Positions 51,966-58,022 of a stretch of DNA of 58,022 nt are shown one piece after another. The position numbers were made by a program, and so were the translations under genes. The stretch lies in NCBI RefSeq assembly GCF_016744175.1, contig NZ_JADGEV010000026.1, positions 1 to 58,022 of the forward strand, in the 5' to 3' direction. A model generated the notes under the pieces. It was given only the letters and a program-made list of their open reading frames with translations, searched no databases and had not been told where the DNA came from. Each line of letters begins with the position of its first letter. The first letter of the stretch is position 1. This DNA is from Neptunomonas sp. Its GTDB lineage: Bacteria > Pseudomonadota > Gammaproteobacteria > Pseudomonadales > Balneatricaceae.

Positions 51966-52021
51966 GCATTGCTGACGCGCAGCGGCGGCAGGGCTCATGT
52001 GTTGCAGGGTCACGACCCCTG
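51956..52021. promoter_or_regulatory. Hairpin cluster, candidate inoviral replication origin or packaging signal
   Basis: CAACACATGAGC (51956-51967) and GCTCATGTGTTG (51993-52004) form a perfect 12-bp inverted repeat with an inner GCTG/CAGC hairpin in its loop. An imperfect palindrome CAGGGTCACGACCCCTG (52005-52021) follows. The cluster lies between gene IV and the replication initiator, the same position as the Ff intergenic origin. It may also terminate the morphogenesis transcript. Confidence 0.65.
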
Positions 52022-52111
52022 TAACACGTGAAATATAACCCTTTAGCTATACCCGTTACCTGTGTGTTGGATGATATTTAAACAATTTTAATCAATTTCG
52101 TATGGTGAGAT

Positions 52112-53392
52112 ATGAAAAACCACGCTACTAGAGTTAGTTCTTATGATTTTTCTGAATCCAATACTGGTGATGTTTTTATTGGCCAAGACTTTCAGACTGA
52201 TTTATCAGATATAAATGTGATCATGTCCTCTGTAGATACAGTTAGACAGCTATATCGTTGTACGCTTGATCAAAATTGGCTGTCTGAGTTTGAGAATAAA
52301 ATCCTTACACACAGATCAACTGTTCAAAAGGTCCAATTGAACGGTTTCGATTTTATTCTAGGGTCTGGTGGTGCTTCTCGTTTTCAATATCGATTACAAA
52401 ATAACGAACTAGGTATGATCGTATTCGTTAAGTCTGGATCAGTGAAAGGGGAGTTTGAAGGAACCCACATAAAAATAGAATGCTCACCTGGAATGCTATT
52501 ACGTTACCAGGTTGATGTAGTTCAAGCGTGGATGGATGGTGTTGTTTCTGAACTAACGGAAGGTGAATTTAGTTACCAGGGCGTTGCAATACATTTAGCG
52601 GTAGATGTACAGGGGTGGGACGTTCCTAAAGACTTCATGCAACGATTACATTGCCGTTCTTCTAAACGTGTTTCTTATGATGGTATTGAGTCTGCTGAGT
52701 ACACTATGGCGGGGGTTACAGCGACATACGGCGATAATGAGACCATGACTTTTGGCTCTGTAAGTTCTGTTCAATTCTCTAATTATGACAAGACTAAACA
52801 AATGGTTGTGATGGATAAGGCTGATTTCTTTAAGTCTGCCTGGTCTGGTGAGTTTGCTACTCCTCTATGCTTCTCTGAATATGATCCTGATAAGCCTGTA
52901 AGACGCTTAGAGATGCGTTTTCATCATAGTGTTATCAATCAATTTCATGAGGGATTACTCAGGCTAGACGGTGAAAAGGCGAGTTCTATGAAGTCCTATC
53001 ATGATGTTTATCAACACTTGGGGGCTTTGTGGCGTTACTCCATGAATCAATTCAAGTTTATGTATAACGAAAACTGGTTTGATCCTACTTGGACAAAGTT
53101 CACACAAGATGCAAATTTCAGACAAGCTCATGATGACGCTAAATATAAGCGCGTTTACAAAGAACCAGGGCGAGATAATGCACGCAATATAGGCATGATG
53201 CTTGGGAACATGATCTCTATTTATGCCAGGAACAAAACCAAAGCACATATAGCCATTAAATCACTTATTAAGATGCCTCTCTGGGATGAAATCTGCGGAT
53301 ACCTCTCTGATAAAGGTATGACGTTTGAAGATTTCTATAGGTGGTTCCAAGATGCCTTGTTAGAAAGGCGTATGCGATCTAAGTGGGGTTAG
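52112..53392 (+). CDS. Inoviral replication initiator (Rep_trans-like)
   Basis: A 426-aa protein resembling rolling-circle initiators of the replication initiation factor (Rep_trans) group. The N-terminal half holds short conserved patterns such as LGMIVFVKSGSVKGEFEGTH, RYQVDVVQAWMDGVVSEL and VAIHLAVDVQGWDV. An Arg/His-rich segment follows (KPVRRLEMRFHHSVINQF), and conserved tyrosines in YNENWFDPTW and HDDAKYKRVYKE could be nicking residues. A C-terminal helical domain ends the protein. It follows the hairpin cluster by about 90 bases, as initiators often do. Family assignment is by pattern; the catalytic Tyr is not certain. Confidence 0.78.
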   Translation: MKNHATRVSSYDFSESNTGDVFIGQDFQTDLSDINVIMSSVDTVRQLYRCTLDQNWLSEFENKILTHRSTVQKVQLNGFDFILGSGGASRFQYRLQNNELGMIVFVKSGSVKGEFEGTHIKIECSPGMLLRYQVDVVQAWMDGVVSELTEGEFSYQGVAIHLAVDVQGWDVPKDFMQRLHCRSSKRVSYDGIESAEYTMAGVTATYGDNETMTFGSVSSVQFSNYDKTKQMVVMDKADFFKSAWSGEFATPLCFSEYDPDKPVRRLEMRFHHSVINQFHEGLLRLDGEKASSMKSYHDVYQHLGALWRYSMNQFKFMYNENWFDPTWTKFTQDANFRQAHDDAKYKRVYKEPGRDNARNIGMMLGNMISIYARNKTKAHIAIKSLIKMPLWDEICGYLSDKGMTFEDFYRWFQDALLERRMRSKWG

Positions 53393-53530
53393 TAGTTTCT
53401 ATGTTCAGGGTGTTAAGCGTAAGACCTAAAGGTCGGTTCATGCATATTACCTAGGTTTCACTGTTTAAAGTGTTTACTTCTATTTGCGAATAGTAATAAT
53501 TGTTATTTTCATTTCGTATTTGGGTGTTTT

Positions 53531-53827
53531 ATGCAAAAGGGATTCGTTGTCTTGCTTGTTTGTTTCATGGCTACCGGTGTATTTGCGGGTCCTCGTCAGA
53601 GCGTTATTGTTCTTTCTCATTCTTATTTTGAAGATGATGGTCTTCCTTCTATAAAGTTACGGTTGCTGTTGTCTGGGAAAAAACGAGTTAAGTGTGATTT
53701 TTTTGATGGCAAGAGTAATAAATTTTCTCGAAAAGCTCGTTATGTTGATAGTGGTGTATATAAGGTTTCCTTATTTGGTAAACGTAAGTTTCATTTGGAT
53801 AAAATTCGCTGCTTTAAAAGTGGGTAA
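53531..53827 (+). CDS. Small exported protein between Rep and integrase genes
   Basis: A 98-aa protein with a signal peptide (GFVVLLVCFMATGVFAG, cleavage near residue 20). The mature part of about 78 residues is basic, beta-rich and carries two cysteines (KRVKCDFFDG and DKIRCFKSG) that could form a disulfide. I do not recognise a family. It sits in the usual moron position of inoviruses, between core phage genes and the integrase, so host modification such as superinfection control is possible but unshown. Confidence 0.6.
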   Translation: MQKGFVVLLVCFMATGVFAGPRQSVIVLSHSYFEDDGLPSIKLRLLLSGKKRVKCDFFDGKSNKFSRKARYVDSGVYKVSLFGKRKFHLDKIRCFKSG

Positions 53828-53861
53828 TGCAATATCTCTACGATTGAAGTGGGGTTAATGA

Positions 53862-54848
53862 ATGATTAAGCAAAAAACTAATGGCCGGTGGCTAGTTGAT
53901 ATCGAACCAGTCAAAGGTAAGCGGTTCCGTAAAACGTTTGATACTAAGGCTGACTGCAAACGTTATGAAGCACTGATCTTATCGAAATTCTCTAGTAATG
54001 ATGAATGGGTAAATCCTAATTCGGATAAGCGTTCATTAGTTGATATCGTTGATCTCTGGTATCAGCTGCACGGTCATACGCTTAAGGATGGCTTACGGCG
54101 ACTCCATGCGTTGATTAGATTAAGTAATGATTTAGGAAACCCAGTAGCTTCTCGGTTAACGTCTTCTTCTTTCCTTGTTTATAGAAAGCAACGAGCTAAT
54201 CTAGGTTTGAAACCTAAAACGCTCAACAACGAACTGACGTATATCAGAGCTGTGTTTAACGAATTGATAGCCCTACAACAATTGAACTATGTAAATCCGT
54301 TAGAAAAAGTTAGATCTTTGAAAGTCCCAGAAAGAGAACTTACCTGGTTAAACAAGGATGAGATTAATGAATTGTTAGCGGCTGTCGAAGATAGAGCTGC
54401 TTACAATGTAAATCCCCACTTACTTTTGCTGATTGAAATCTGTCTTTCAACGGGTGCTAGATGGTCTGAAGCTGAAGGTCTTAATCCGTCACTGGTAAAA
54501 AACAACCAGGTAACTTTTGTAGATACAAAGAATGGTAAGGCAAGAACAGTTCCTATTTCAGAAAACCTAGCAAATAGACTGCATAAGCATTGGAGTAAGT
54601 GTGGCCCGTTTACTAGTGCTATTGGTGCATTTAGGCGTGTCCTGGACAAAACAGGAATAGAGCTTCCTGAAGGTCAGGCAACCCATGTACTACGACATAG
54701 CTTTGCTAGCCACTTTGTTATGAATGGTGGGAACATTGTCACGTTACAAAGGATTTTAGGACACTCATCAGTTAAGACAACCATGCGTTATGCTCACCTA
54801 TGCCCAGACTTTCTAAATGATGCTATTAAATATAATCCCATGAGTTGA
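53862..54848 (+). CDS. Inoviral tyrosine integrase, intact copy
   Basis: A 328-aa phage integrase. The N-terminal SAM-like core-binding domain (about 50-165) and the catalytic domain (about 170-325) are complete: Arg in STGARWSEAEGL, Lys in KNGKARTVPI, HVLRHSFASHF (His-x-x-Arg-His), LGHSSVKTTMRYAHL with His and the nucleophilic Tyr. It begins at ATG 53862 after a weak GGGG leader. Four more fragments of its 3' end lie in the window (24475, 55438, 56185 and 57225). A 32-bp block around the Tyr codon (54762-54793) is the exact exchange point of a tandem duplication downstream. Its likely target is the tmRNA 3' end, deduced from the repeats that bound its element. Confidence 0.95.
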   Translation: MIKQKTNGRWLVDIEPVKGKRFRKTFDTKADCKRYEALILSKFSSNDEWVNPNSDKRSLVDIVDLWYQLHGHTLKDGLRRLHALIRLSNDLGNPVASRLTSSSFLVYRKQRANLGLKPKTLNNELTYIRAVFNELIALQQLNYVNPLEKVRSLKVPERELTWLNKDEINELLAAVEDRAAYNVNPHLLLLIEICLSTGARWSEAEGLNPSLVKNNQVTFVDTKNGKARTVPISENLANRLHKHWSKCGPFTSAIGAFRRVLDKTGIELPEGQATHVLRHSFASHFVMNGGNIVTLQRILGHSSVKTTMRYAHLCPDFLNDAIKYNPMS

Positions 54849-54969
54849 AGTTGGTTTTTTGTACTATATATCAGTGGGTTGCGATCTATATTAAACCTTA
54901 AAAGCACTTGTAGAGATTCATGATAATATAGCCATCATAAGTATACTGTTAGCATTATAGGGAGGTTGT
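54849..54969. promoter_or_regulatory. Short intergenic region with the promoter of the first 153-aa gene
   Basis: No open frame is visible. A GGGAGG ribosome binding site at 54960-54965 precedes GTG 54970. The same sequence recurs 747 bases later before the second copy. Confidence 0.4.
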
Positions 54970-55431
54970 GTGATTATATTTATTAATATCCTTTGTTTGG
55001 TGTTGCTTCTATCTCCGGTGTTGCTTCTATCTCCGCTGTGGCTTCCAAAAGTGTGTGACATTTCCCTTATATCTCCTTTAAAAAACGACATTGAACTCAT
55101 AGCTAAAAACCTGTCATGTATTAGTATCAAGGGCGTAGAAGATGAAGACTTCGAACAAAAGATAATTGCTCTTACATCTAATAAAGCAAAACTGTCAGGC
55201 AAAAAGAAACTGTTCGCCGCAAAAGATTACTTTGAAGAAGCGTTATCGCTCAATCCAAATTTTCGTGACTTGAAAATTGAGCATTCAACTGAAAACATCA
55301 TAAAATTCGAAAAACTGTCTGAGTTAAAAGAAAAAGTGGAAGCACAAGGGTGGTTGTTTTTCGAAAGTGATTCAGCAACGGTTTTGCTAGCTAGCTATCT
55401 ATGGGCTACAAAAGCGCTTAAAGCAAAGTAA
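54970..55431 (+). CDS. Duplicated 153-aa exported or anchored protein, copy 1
   Basis: A 153-aa protein from GTG 54970. The first 25 residues are hydrophobic with an internal 18-bp direct repeat (LVLLLSPVLLLSPLWLP) and could be a membrane anchor or signal. The rest is soluble and charged: DIELIAKNLSCISIKGVEDE, KKKLFAAKDYFEEALSLNPN, which has a TPR-like ring, and AQGWLFFESDSATVLLASYL. No family is recognised. An identical second copy follows at 55717. Perfect identity, including silent sites, means the duplication is recent. It lies directly after the inoviral integrase, the cargo position. Confidence 0.75.
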   Translation: MIIFINILCLVLLLSPVLLLSPLWLPKVCDISLISPLKNDIELIAKNLSCISIKGVEDEDFEQKIIALTSNKAKLSGKKKLFAAKDYFEEALSLNPNFRDLKIEHSTENIIKFEKLSELKEKVEAQGWLFFESDSATVLLASYLWATKALKAK

Positions 55432-55437
55432 TACTAA

Positions 55438-55595
55438 AACGACATAGCTTTGCTAGCCATTTTGTTATGAATGGTGGGAGCATTGTCACGTTACAAAGGG
55501 TTCTAGGTCACTCATCAGTTAAGACAACCATGCGTTATGCTCACCTATGCCCAGACTTTCTAAATGATGCTATTAAATATAATCCCATGAGTTGA
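55438..55595 (+). pseudogene. Integrase 3' fragment between the duplicated genes
   Basis: This piece corresponds to the last 52 codons of the 53862-54848 integrase, from RHSFASHF to the stop, preceded by the end of the 153-aa gene. Its left part (AGCATTGTCACG, GGGTTCTAGGT) matches the fragment at 56185, and its right part matches the intact gene. The switch falls in the 32-bp block 55509-55540. Confidence 0.92.
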
Positions 55596-55716
55596 AGTTG
55601 GTTTTTTGTACTATATATCAGTGGGTTGCGATCTATATTAAACCTTAAAAGCACTTGTAGAGATTCATGATAATATAGCCATCATAAGTATACTGTTAGC
55701 ATTATAGGGAGGTTGT

Positions 55717-56178
55717 GTGATTATATTTATTAATATCCTTTGTTTGGTGTTGCTTCTATCTCCGGTGTTGCTTCTATCTCCGCTGTGGCTTCCAAAAGTG
55801 TGTGACATTTCCCTTATATCTCCTTTAAAAAACGACATTGAACTCATAGCTAAAAACCTGTCATGTATTAGTATCAAGGGCGTAGAAGATGAAGACTTCG
55901 AACAAAAGATAATTGCTCTTACATCTAATAAAGCAAAACTGTCAGGCAAAAAGAAACTGTTCGCCGCAAAAGATTACTTTGAAGAAGCGTTATCGCTCAA
56001 TCCAAATTTTCGTGACTTGAAAATTGAGCATTCAACTGAAAACATCATAAAATTCGAAAAACTGTCTGAGTTAAAAGAAAAAGTGGAAGCACAAGGGTGG
56101 TTGTTTTTCGAAAGTGATTCAGCAACGGTTTTGCTAGCTAGCTATCTATGGGCTACAAAAGCGCTTAAAGCAAAGTAA
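55717..56178 (+). CDS. Duplicated 153-aa exported or anchored protein, copy 2
   Basis: Identical in sequence to the 54970-55431 gene, including its GGGAGG site and GTG start, at an offset of 747 bases. It is flanked on both sides by integrase 3' fragments. Two identical adjacent copies may raise dosage, or may be a chance product of recombination at the integrase end. Such direct repeats are prone to loss, so copy number may vary among cells. The function is unknown. Confidence 0.75.
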   Translation: MIIFINILCLVLLLSPVLLLSPLWLPKVCDISLISPLKNDIELIAKNLSCISIKGVEDEDFEQKIIALTSNKAKLSGKKKLFAAKDYFEEALSLNPNFRDLKIEHSTENIIKFEKLSELKEKVEAQGWLFFESDSATVLLASYLWATKALKAK

Positions 56179-56184
56179 TACTAA

Positions 56185-56342
56185 AACGACATAGCTTTGC
56201 TAGCCATTTTGTTATGAATGGTGGGAGCATTGTCACGTTACAAAGGGTTCTAGGTCACTCATCAGTTAAGACAACCATGCGTTATGCACACTTGTGTCCT
56301 GACTTCTTAAACGATGCAATTAAATACAACCCGATGGTTTGA
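56185..56342 (+). pseudogene. Integrase 3' fragment, third copy
   Basis: It corresponds to the last 52 integrase codons. Its right part (GCACACTTGTGTCCTGAC, ending in CCGATGGTTTGA) differs from the intact gene at many silent positions and resembles the remnant at 24475. It is therefore the original outer end of the array, derived from a related but distinct integrase allele. Confidence 0.92.
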
Positions 56343-56583
56343 AGTAGAAAAGCAAGGTTGCTTAGATGGCGTGTGTTTCGCTACTTCGTGGGACTAGTGC
56401 TGATTATAATGAATGTTGTTTGGGGCTGTATGGCTTTTGCATAACAACCAAATTATTATCAAGGTTTAATATGAATTTATTTCTTGTTTCTAGTAATGTG
56501 TCCGTTCAGAAAACGAGCTTGATTATTGAAAGCTCTGAGGTTTGAAGTAATCTAATTAATGGCTAGGTTGTCAGGGAGATAAC

Positions 56584-56829
56584 ATGAAGATATTTAGGCT
56601 GGTTATTGGTCTTTTTTTTATATTTTTGGGCTATAGCAATAATAATTTTCAACTTGTAAATGTCAATATGATGAGTGTGATTTTATGTATTGTTGGAGTG
56701 ACCATGATTTTTTATTCATCTACAAGGAATAACAATAGTACAACTGGTAACTCTGGTGCCGGTGATATCGGTCACAGCAGTAGTTGCAGCAGCGATAGCG
56801 GTGGTGGTGATTGCGGTGGTGGTGACTGA
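56584..56829 (+). CDS. Small membrane protein with Ser/Gly/Cys-rich tail
   Basis: An 81-aa protein with two membrane spans (LVIGLFFIFLGYS and MMSVILCIVGVTMIFY). A tail of Ser, Gly, Asp and Cys ends the protein (GHSSSCSSDSGGGDCGGGD). ATG 56584 has a GGGAG site. The tail resembles Cys/Gly-rich ends seen in small membrane proteins of unknown role and could bind metal. It is cargo of a unit lying between an integrase fragment and a tmRNA-end repeat. A terminator was not recognised. Function unknown. Confidence 0.6.
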   Translation: MKIFRLVIGLFFIFLGYSNNNFQLVNVNMMSVILCIVGVTMIFYSSTRNNNSTTGNSGAGDIGHSSSCSSDSGGGDCGGGD

Positions 56830-56983
56830 TTAAATAGAGCGGTAGTTTTGGCTGTTTGATGATTGGTAGTGTTGTTAGAAATAGTTCCTTTCGAAATATC
56901 CCTAAATACTAAAATCATATAGTGCGTTATTTTATCTAATTTTAGTGTGGAAGTTATATTATAAATTGGAATTCGTTGATTAA

Positions 56984-57088
56984 TTTCGACACTTTTTCGA
57001 CACATGCAGTAATTCTTAAACGCCAGACATGAAAAAGGCCTGTAAAAACAGGCCCTTGTCATTGTATTTTGGTGGAGGTGGCGGGTTT
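56984..57088 (-). repeat. 105-bp copy of the tmRNA 3' end, terminator and flank (attachment site)
   Basis: This is a near-identical copy of 57897-58001. It includes a tandem pair TCGACACTTTTTCGACAC, the GGCCTGT/ACAGGCC terminator hairpin and TGGTGGAGGTGGCGGGTTT of the tmRNA end. After 57088 it departs (AGAATCTTGC). It forms the right edge of element B. Confidence 0.92.
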
Positions 57089-57224
57089 AGAATCTTGCAT
57101 TATTTAATATTTACCTACTTGTAAGCGTTTGATGCTTAGATTCTCACAATAACCGACCTACTTGTGACTGGAAAAACTAATAAAACAGCTGTTATAGCTC
57201 TAATCAATTTGTCTGAAGTCGAGC

Positions 57225-57338
57225 ACAGGTCATATTACAAAGGATTATAGGTATCCAATCAGTTAAGAAAACCATGCGTTGTGCACTTTTATGTTTTGAT
57301 TTTTCACTATATGCATTTAAATTGAATCTGATGAGTGA
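57225..57338 (+). pseudogene. Strongly decayed integrase 3' fragment
   Basis: Recognisable words are CATATTACAAAGGATTATAG, AATCAGTTAAGAAAACCATG and CGTTGTGCACTTTTATG, followed by ATGAGTGAAG. They align with the integrase end, but stops and base losses disrupt it. It precedes the psiE gene just as other integrase ends precede cargo. Confidence 0.72.
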
Positions 57339-57441
57339 AGTTATACGTACAAGATAGGGTTCATTGGCTTATGTTGATGAATAATCAGTACGTTATTCTT
57401 CACACAAACAGGCTGTTATGCATAAATTGGAGATCTAACAC

Positions 57442-57882
57442 ATGGCTGAAGGCATCGATAAATCTGTTTCTTTAATTCATTCGGCAAAAAAGTGGATGTC
57501 GTTTATTGTTCTTATTCTGATGACATTAATTGTCGCTATAGCGATAGTGGAGCTAGGGATAATTCTTTATTTAGATTTATTTGATCCAACAGATGATGTG
57601 CTTTTTCTTGAAATAGATGAATTGTTTAGAATTTTTGGCTTCTTCTTCATCATTCTGATTGGGTTCGAGCTGATAGAAACAGTCGAAATGTATTTCAAAG
57701 ATAATGTGATACATGCAGAAGTTGTTCTATTAGTTGCCGTTATAGCAGTTTCGCGAAAGGTGATCTTACTGGATCTAGATAAATATGAGCCCTTAGCCAT
57801 CATCGGCTTAGGTATTATCATTATCGCTTTAGGTGGCTGTTATGCACTTATAAAAGCGAGTTACAGAGCTAAGAAAGCATAA
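57442..57882 (+). CDS. PsiE-like membrane protein
   Basis: A 146-aa protein resembling the phosphate-starvation-inducible PsiE family. It has four membrane segments: about 17-42 (WMSFIVLILMTLIVAIAIVE), 60-80 (LFRIFGFFFIILIGFELIET), 92-110 and 117-138 (LAIIGLGIIIIALGGCYALI). The GFFFIILIGFELIET stretch is a family hallmark. Start ATG 57442 follows a GGAGA site. It is cargo of the last unit before the tmRNA, between a decayed integrase fragment and the tmRNA-end repeat. The molecular role of PsiE is not known; phosphate control is not shown here. Confidence 0.82.
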   Translation: MAEGIDKSVSLIHSAKKWMSFIVLILMTLIVAIAIVELGIILYLDLFDPTDDVLFLEIDELFRIFGFFFIILIGFELIETVEMYFKDNVIHAEVVLLVAVIAVSRKVILLDLDKYEPLAIIGLGIIIIALGGCYALIKASYRAKKA

Positions 57883-57896
57883 CTCTGCGCTTATCG

Positions 57897-58001
57897 TTTC
57901 GACACTTTTTCGACACATGCAGTAATTCTTAAACGCCAGACATGAAAAAGGCCTGTAAAAACAGGCCCTTGTCATTGTATTTTGGTGGAGGTGGCGGGTT
58001 T
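57897..58001 (-). repeat. Native-position tmRNA-end repeat (chromosomal attachment site)
   Basis: The 105-bp sequence shared with 56984-57088 here runs on into the tmRNA gene itself (CGAACCCGCGTCC), so this is the original insertion target. It contains the tandem TCGACAC pair (57899-57915) and the tmRNA terminator. Confidence 0.92.
57943..57969 (-). terminator. ssrA: tmRNA terminator
   Basis: GGCCTGT at 57950-57956 pairs with ACAGGCC at 57961-57967 around an AAAA loop. On the minus strand it is followed by five T residues. It ends the tmRNA transcript and is copied with the attachment repeats at 25.6 and 57.0 kb. Confidence 0.9.
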
Positions 58002-58022
58002 CGAACCCGCGTCCGCTAATCC
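57983..58022 (-). ncRNA. ssrA: tmRNA (SsrA), 3' end only
   Basis: Read on the minus strand, the last 40 bases give the acceptor stem and T-arm of tmRNA: GGATTAGCGGACGCGGGTTC, then GAAACCCGCC, ACCTCCACCA. The encoded CCACCA end, the TTCGAAA loop and the GGACGCGGGTTC block match proteobacterial tmRNA. The 5' part and tag frame lie beyond the window. tmRNA rescues stalled ribosomes and its 3' end is a classic target of integrases. Confidence 0.9.

Larger units (their letters stand above)
44914..54848 (+). mobile_element. Apparently complete inovirus (filamentous phage) prophage
   Basis: Gene order matches Ff/Pf-type phages: repressor and small regulators, ssDNA-binding protein, two tiny coat-like proteins, major coat protein, central terminator, adsorption protein, pVI-like protein, Zot/pI and pIV-like secretin. 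A hairpin-rich origin candidate, replication initiator, exported small protein and tyrosine integrase follow. Most genes overlap or nearly touch. No disabled reading frame is seen among the morphogenesis genes, so it may still be infectious. The ends are not delimited by a clear attachment core at 44.9 kb. Confidence 0.88.
54762..56287 (+). repeat. Tandem duplication of 747-bp units (integrase end plus 153-aa gene)
   Basis: Bases 54762-55540 are identical, as far as I can read, to 55509-56287 at an offset of 747. The overlap of 32 bases is common to three places: 54762-54793 in the intact integrase, 55509-55540 and 56256-56287. Left of this block the first place differs from the other two; right of it the third differs from the first two. 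That is the signature of one crossover inside the block. Confidence 0.9.
39647..57088. mobile_element. Element B: cargo genes plus inovirus, between tmRNA-end copies
   Basis: This segment starts after the tmRNA-end copy at 39621-39646 and ends with that at 56984-57088. It contains a second HigB/HigA-ImmA pair, three unknown membrane or exported proteins, a NERD protein, a full inovirus with integrase, duplicated 153-aa genes and an 81-aa membrane protein. Whether the left cargo (39.9-44.8 kb) came with the inovirus or is a separate element is unresolved, because no attachment copy is seen near 44.9 kb. Confidence 0.55.
24475..58001. mobile_element. Composite genomic island accreted at the ssrA (tmRNA) 3' end
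   Basis: The region between the GGDEF/EAL gene and the tmRNA gene contains two different tyrosine integrase genes and integrase remnants. It also holds four copies of the tmRNA 3' end, an inovirus, a type I restriction system and three toxin-antitoxin modules. Base composition falls and coding density varies compared with the left part. Each tmRNA-end copy marks a former attachment site, so the island is a stack of elements rather than one insertion. The left edge is set by the integrase remnant at 24475 and the right edge by the tmRNA. Confidence 0.85.

Noticed and set aside
54918-55949. Antisense frames of 94 codons opposite the 153-aa genes
   Set aside because: They are exact shadows duplicated with the genes, without ribosome binding sites.

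Overview
The window looks like a chromosome segment of a marine-type gammaproteobacterium with moderate-to-low GC. This is inferred from protein families (RmlC, Wzm/Wzt, Crp-like, GGDEF/EAL, Pf/Ff-like inovirus, YefM/YoeB) and from a proteobacterial tmRNA 3' end at the right edge. No ribosomal RNA or complete tRNA is present, so the genus is not resolved.

Left part (1 to about 24.4 kb) reads as resident chromosome devoted to the cell envelope. It opens with the end of rfbC. Two long paralogous calcium-repeat surface proteins follow: an 820-aa copy, and a 1109-aa copy that looks highly expressed. Next is a leftward O-antigen or polysaccharide export operon (wzm, wzt, acetyltransferase, PIG-L deacetylase), then two rightward glycosyltransferases. 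A Crp-type regulator, a FecR-domain protein, a CHASE2 cyclase, a TPR/beta-barrel protein and a GGDEF/EAL protein complete it. CRP-like palindromes lie before the 1109-aa gene and before the FecR/cyclase pair, which may tie surface-protein and envelope genes to one local circuit.

Right part (about 24.5 to 58.0 kb) is a composite genomic island that accreted at the 3' end of ssrA (tmRNA), whose terminal bases on the minus strand close the window. Copies of the tmRNA end, several with the tmRNA terminator, lie at 25.62-25.71, 39.62-39.65, 56.98-57.09 and 57.90-58.00 kb. Element A (25.7-39.6 kb) carries a DUF4102-type integrase, an AlpA regulator, a DUF6387 gene, a winged-helix protein beside iteron-like repeats, a complete type I restriction-modification system, a HigB/HigA-ImmA pair and a membrane protein with 29 repeats of 12 residues. 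Element B (39.6-57.1 kb) begins with a second HigB/HigA-ImmA pair, unknown membrane proteins and a NERD-domain protein. It then holds an apparently complete inovirus (44.9-54.85 kb) with Ff-like gene order, including two tiny membrane-protein genes, and its own tyrosine integrase.

The most unusual structure is at the right end. Three units have the form integrase 3' fragment, cargo gene, tmRNA-end repeat; the cargoes are yefM-yoeB, an 81-aa membrane protein and a PsiE-like protein. Between the intact inoviral integrase and the 81-aa gene, a 153-aa gene is perfectly duplicated in a 747-bp tandem repeat. The junctions of that repeat fall inside a 32-bp block around the catalytic-tyrosine codon of the integrase. 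The pattern suggests repeated cargo acquisition at the integrase 3' end plus stacking of elements at ssrA.
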